A stretch of 6,802 bases of DNA, taken from Marinosulfonomonas sp. GTDB lineage: Bacteria > Pseudomonadota > Alphaproteobacteria > Rhodobacterales > Rhodobacteraceae. Under the pieces are notes generated by a model. That model saw only the letters and a list, made by a program, of their open reading frames with translations, did not search any database and was not told where the DNA came from. Made by a program: the position numbers and the translations under genes. Shown in pieces: positions 5,562-6,802 of this stretch (position 1 is its first letter; each line of letters begins with the position of its first letter). The stretch spans positions 1 through 6,802 of the forward strand of contig JAHRVD010000182.1 of NCBI GenBank assembly GCA_019090845.1. Direction: 5' to 3'.

Positions 5562-6601
5562 GCCGCGTTCAACTGCTGAAAGTGGGCGAAGACGAAGCTG
5601 AACAGCGTCTTGATCGCTGGGTGCGCAGAAAGTTTCCTGATCTGGGGCAGGGGCGCATTGAAAAGATGTGTCGCAAAGGGGAAATCCGAGTTGACGGCGG
5701 GCGGGCAAAGGCCTCTTCCCGCGTTGCGCCGGGACAGGAAATCAGAATTCCGCCGCTGCCAGATTCGGGAACACTCCCCAAAGAAACGCGCAGCTATGTT
5801 TTGGCGGCCGATGCAGAAATGGTGCAGCAGTCTGTTCTGTTTAAGGACGACCACCTGATTGTTCTTAACAAGCCTGCCGGGGTGCCTGTTCAGGGCGGCA
5901 GCGGTCATTCGCGCCATATTGACGGCATGGCGGACGCATTGAAATTCGGATTTGATGAAAAGCCACGTCTTGTTCACCGATTGGATAAGGATACGTCGGG
6001 GGTGCTGTTGATGGCGAGGACGCCGAAAATGGCGACAGCGCTGACCACGGCGTTCAGGAACCGCAACACCCGGAAAATATACTGGGCATTGGTTGCAGGT
6101 GTCCCCAACCCTGCCGTTGGCACCATCCGTTTTGGGTTGGTCAAAGCGCCGGGGCGGGGGGCAAAAGGCGAAGGCGAAAAGATGCATTGCGTGCATCCGC
6201 GCCAGATTGATGAAACGCCCGATGCCAAACGCGCCACAACAGATTTTTTCGTGCTATCGCGTCTGGCCAGTCGGGCAGCGTGGGTTGCGCTGGTGCCGAT
6301 TACCGGGCGCACCCATCAGTTGCGGGCGCATATGGCAGAACTTGGCCATCCGATCATCGGTGACGGAAAATATGGCGGCTCAGGTCAGGAAAATCTGGGT
6401 GATGGGTGGGGTGCGCAACTGGGCGGCGACATTAGCCGAAAGCTGCATCTTCACGCGCGCTCGCTAGCAATACGTCATCCGGTGACTGGGGCAGACATGG
6501 TGTTTACCGCACCGCTGCCCGAACATATGAAACAGACTTGGGATACAATGGGTTGGTCGCCCTCAGACGTTCCGGCGGATCCGTTTGAGGATTTGGAATG
6601 A
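5558..6601 (+). CDS. rluC: 23S rRNA pseudouridine synthase, RluC/RluD type
   Basis: The enzyme isomerises uridines to pseudouridine in RNA; RluC acts at several positions of 23S rRNA. The 347-residue protein has an N-terminal S4 RNA-binding domain (about residues 14-64, with RLDRWVRRKFPDLGQGRIEKM) and a RluA-type catalytic domain starting near 90. The catalytic motif HRLDKDTSG covers 140-148, with D143 as the nucleophilic aspartate. NKPAGVPVQGG (104-114) and PITGRTHQLRAHM followed by GHPIIGDGKYG are further family motifs. Length and the lack of an RluD-specific tail favour RluC, but exact target uridines cannot be read from sequence. The start overlaps the crcB stop and the stop overlaps the next start, both as ATGA, indicating one operon. 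Confidence 0.94.
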   Translation: MSRVQLLKVGEDEAEQRLDRWVRRKFPDLGQGRIEKMCRKGEIRVDGGRAKASSRVAPGQEIRIPPLPDSGTLPKETRSYVLAADAEMVQQSVLFKDDHLIVLNKPAGVPVQGGSGHSRHIDGMADALKFGFDEKPRLVHRLDKDTSGVLLMARTPKMATALTTAFRNRNTRKIYWALVAGVPNPAVGTIRFGLVKAPGRGAKGEGEKMHCVHPRQIDETPDAKRATTDFFVLSRLASRAAWVALVPITGRTHQLRAHMAELGHPIIGDGKYGGSGQENLGDGWGAQLGGDISRKLHLHARSLAIRHPVTGADMVFTAPLPEHMKQTWDTMGWSPSDVPADPFEDLE

Positions 6602-6802
6602 GCGAATGGAAAGCCAAACGCTTTTGGTCACAGGCCAGTTCAGCACCCAAGGGCGAGGGTTACCAGATACTGCTCGACGAACGTGAGGTCAAAACACCGG
6701 GGCGCGTTAGTCTGATTGTCCCGACGATCGAATTGGCCAATGCAATCGCGGCCGAATGGGATGCGCAGACAGATCAGATTGATCCCGATACGATGCCATT
6801 CA
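6598..6802 (+). CDS. ATP12 family F1-ATPase assembly chaperone, N-terminal part (partial)
   Basis: ATP12 proteins bind the F1 alpha subunit and help assemble the F1 sector of ATP synthase; among bacteria they are characteristic of alphaproteobacteria. Sixty-eight residues are present before the window ends. KRFW (7-10), LLDEREVKTPGR (25-36), LIVPTIELANAIAAEWDAQ (39-57) and IDPDTMPF (61-68) follow the order of the family N-terminal region. The start ATG overlaps the rluC stop by four bases, which supports translational coupling. This gene was identified by translating the window end directly. The C-terminal part, and so intactness, cannot be judged. Confidence 0.9.
   Translation, partial: MSEWKAKRFWSQASSAPKGEGYQILLDEREVKTPGRVSLIVPTIELANAIAAEWDAQTDQIDPDTMPF

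Noticed and set aside
4814..6196. 460-codon open frame on the - strand opposite rarA, crcB and rluC
   Set aside because: It spans three well-identified + strand genes and its product is a low-quality sequence rich in Arg, Pro and Ala with no domain order. It is a shadow of the coding strand.

Overview
The window reads as a chromosomal segment of an alphaproteobacterium, most likely a marine Rhodobacteraceae (Roseobacter-group) member. This rests on three things: the end of the ribosomal-protein 'alpha' operon (rpsM tail, rpsK, rpoA, rplQ), an ATP12-type F1-ATPase assembly chaperone, which among bacteria is an alphaproteobacterial trait, and a LuxR/LuxI pair of the kind common in roseobacters. 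Base composition is moderate. By eye the block between rplQ and rarA is more AT-rich than the rarA-crcB-rluC block. No species can be named from the sequence alone.

Layout: (1) 1-2210, translation/transcription housekeeping on the + strand: the last codons of rpsM, then rpsK, rpoA and rplQ, closed by a strong intrinsic terminator at about 2174-2210. Both spacers inside this operon (rpsK-rpoA and rpoA-rplQ) carry stable RNA hairpins without a convincing U-tract. (2) 2212-3772, an accessory quorum-sensing block: a 60-residue unknown gene on the - strand (TTG start, strong ribosome binding site), divergent from a short luxR-type regulator, which is followed 58 nt later by a luxI-type acyl-homoserine-lactone synthase. 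The shared 120-nt divergent spacer is AT-rich and holds candidate promoter and dyad elements. (3) 3857-6802, a + strand cluster rarA, crcB, rluC, ATP12-chaperone. The last three genes are joined by ATGA stop/start overlaps and so are probably translated from one message. The ATP12 gene runs off the end of the window.

Working together: LuxI would make an acyl-homoserine lactone and LuxR would sense it, so the middle block is a self-contained signalling unit set between two housekeeping blocks. The 60-residue neighbour has no recognisable family but is placed where a modulator of the circuit could be. The junction between luxI and rarA is unusual: the rarA start codon lies inside a 14-bp hairpin that is followed by a run of five T, so the same structure could limit read-through from luxI and hide the rarA start. 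I do not see a wholly new system. The items most worth a second look are this hairpin, the small divergent gene, the atypical LuxR, and the hairpins in the ribosomal operon.
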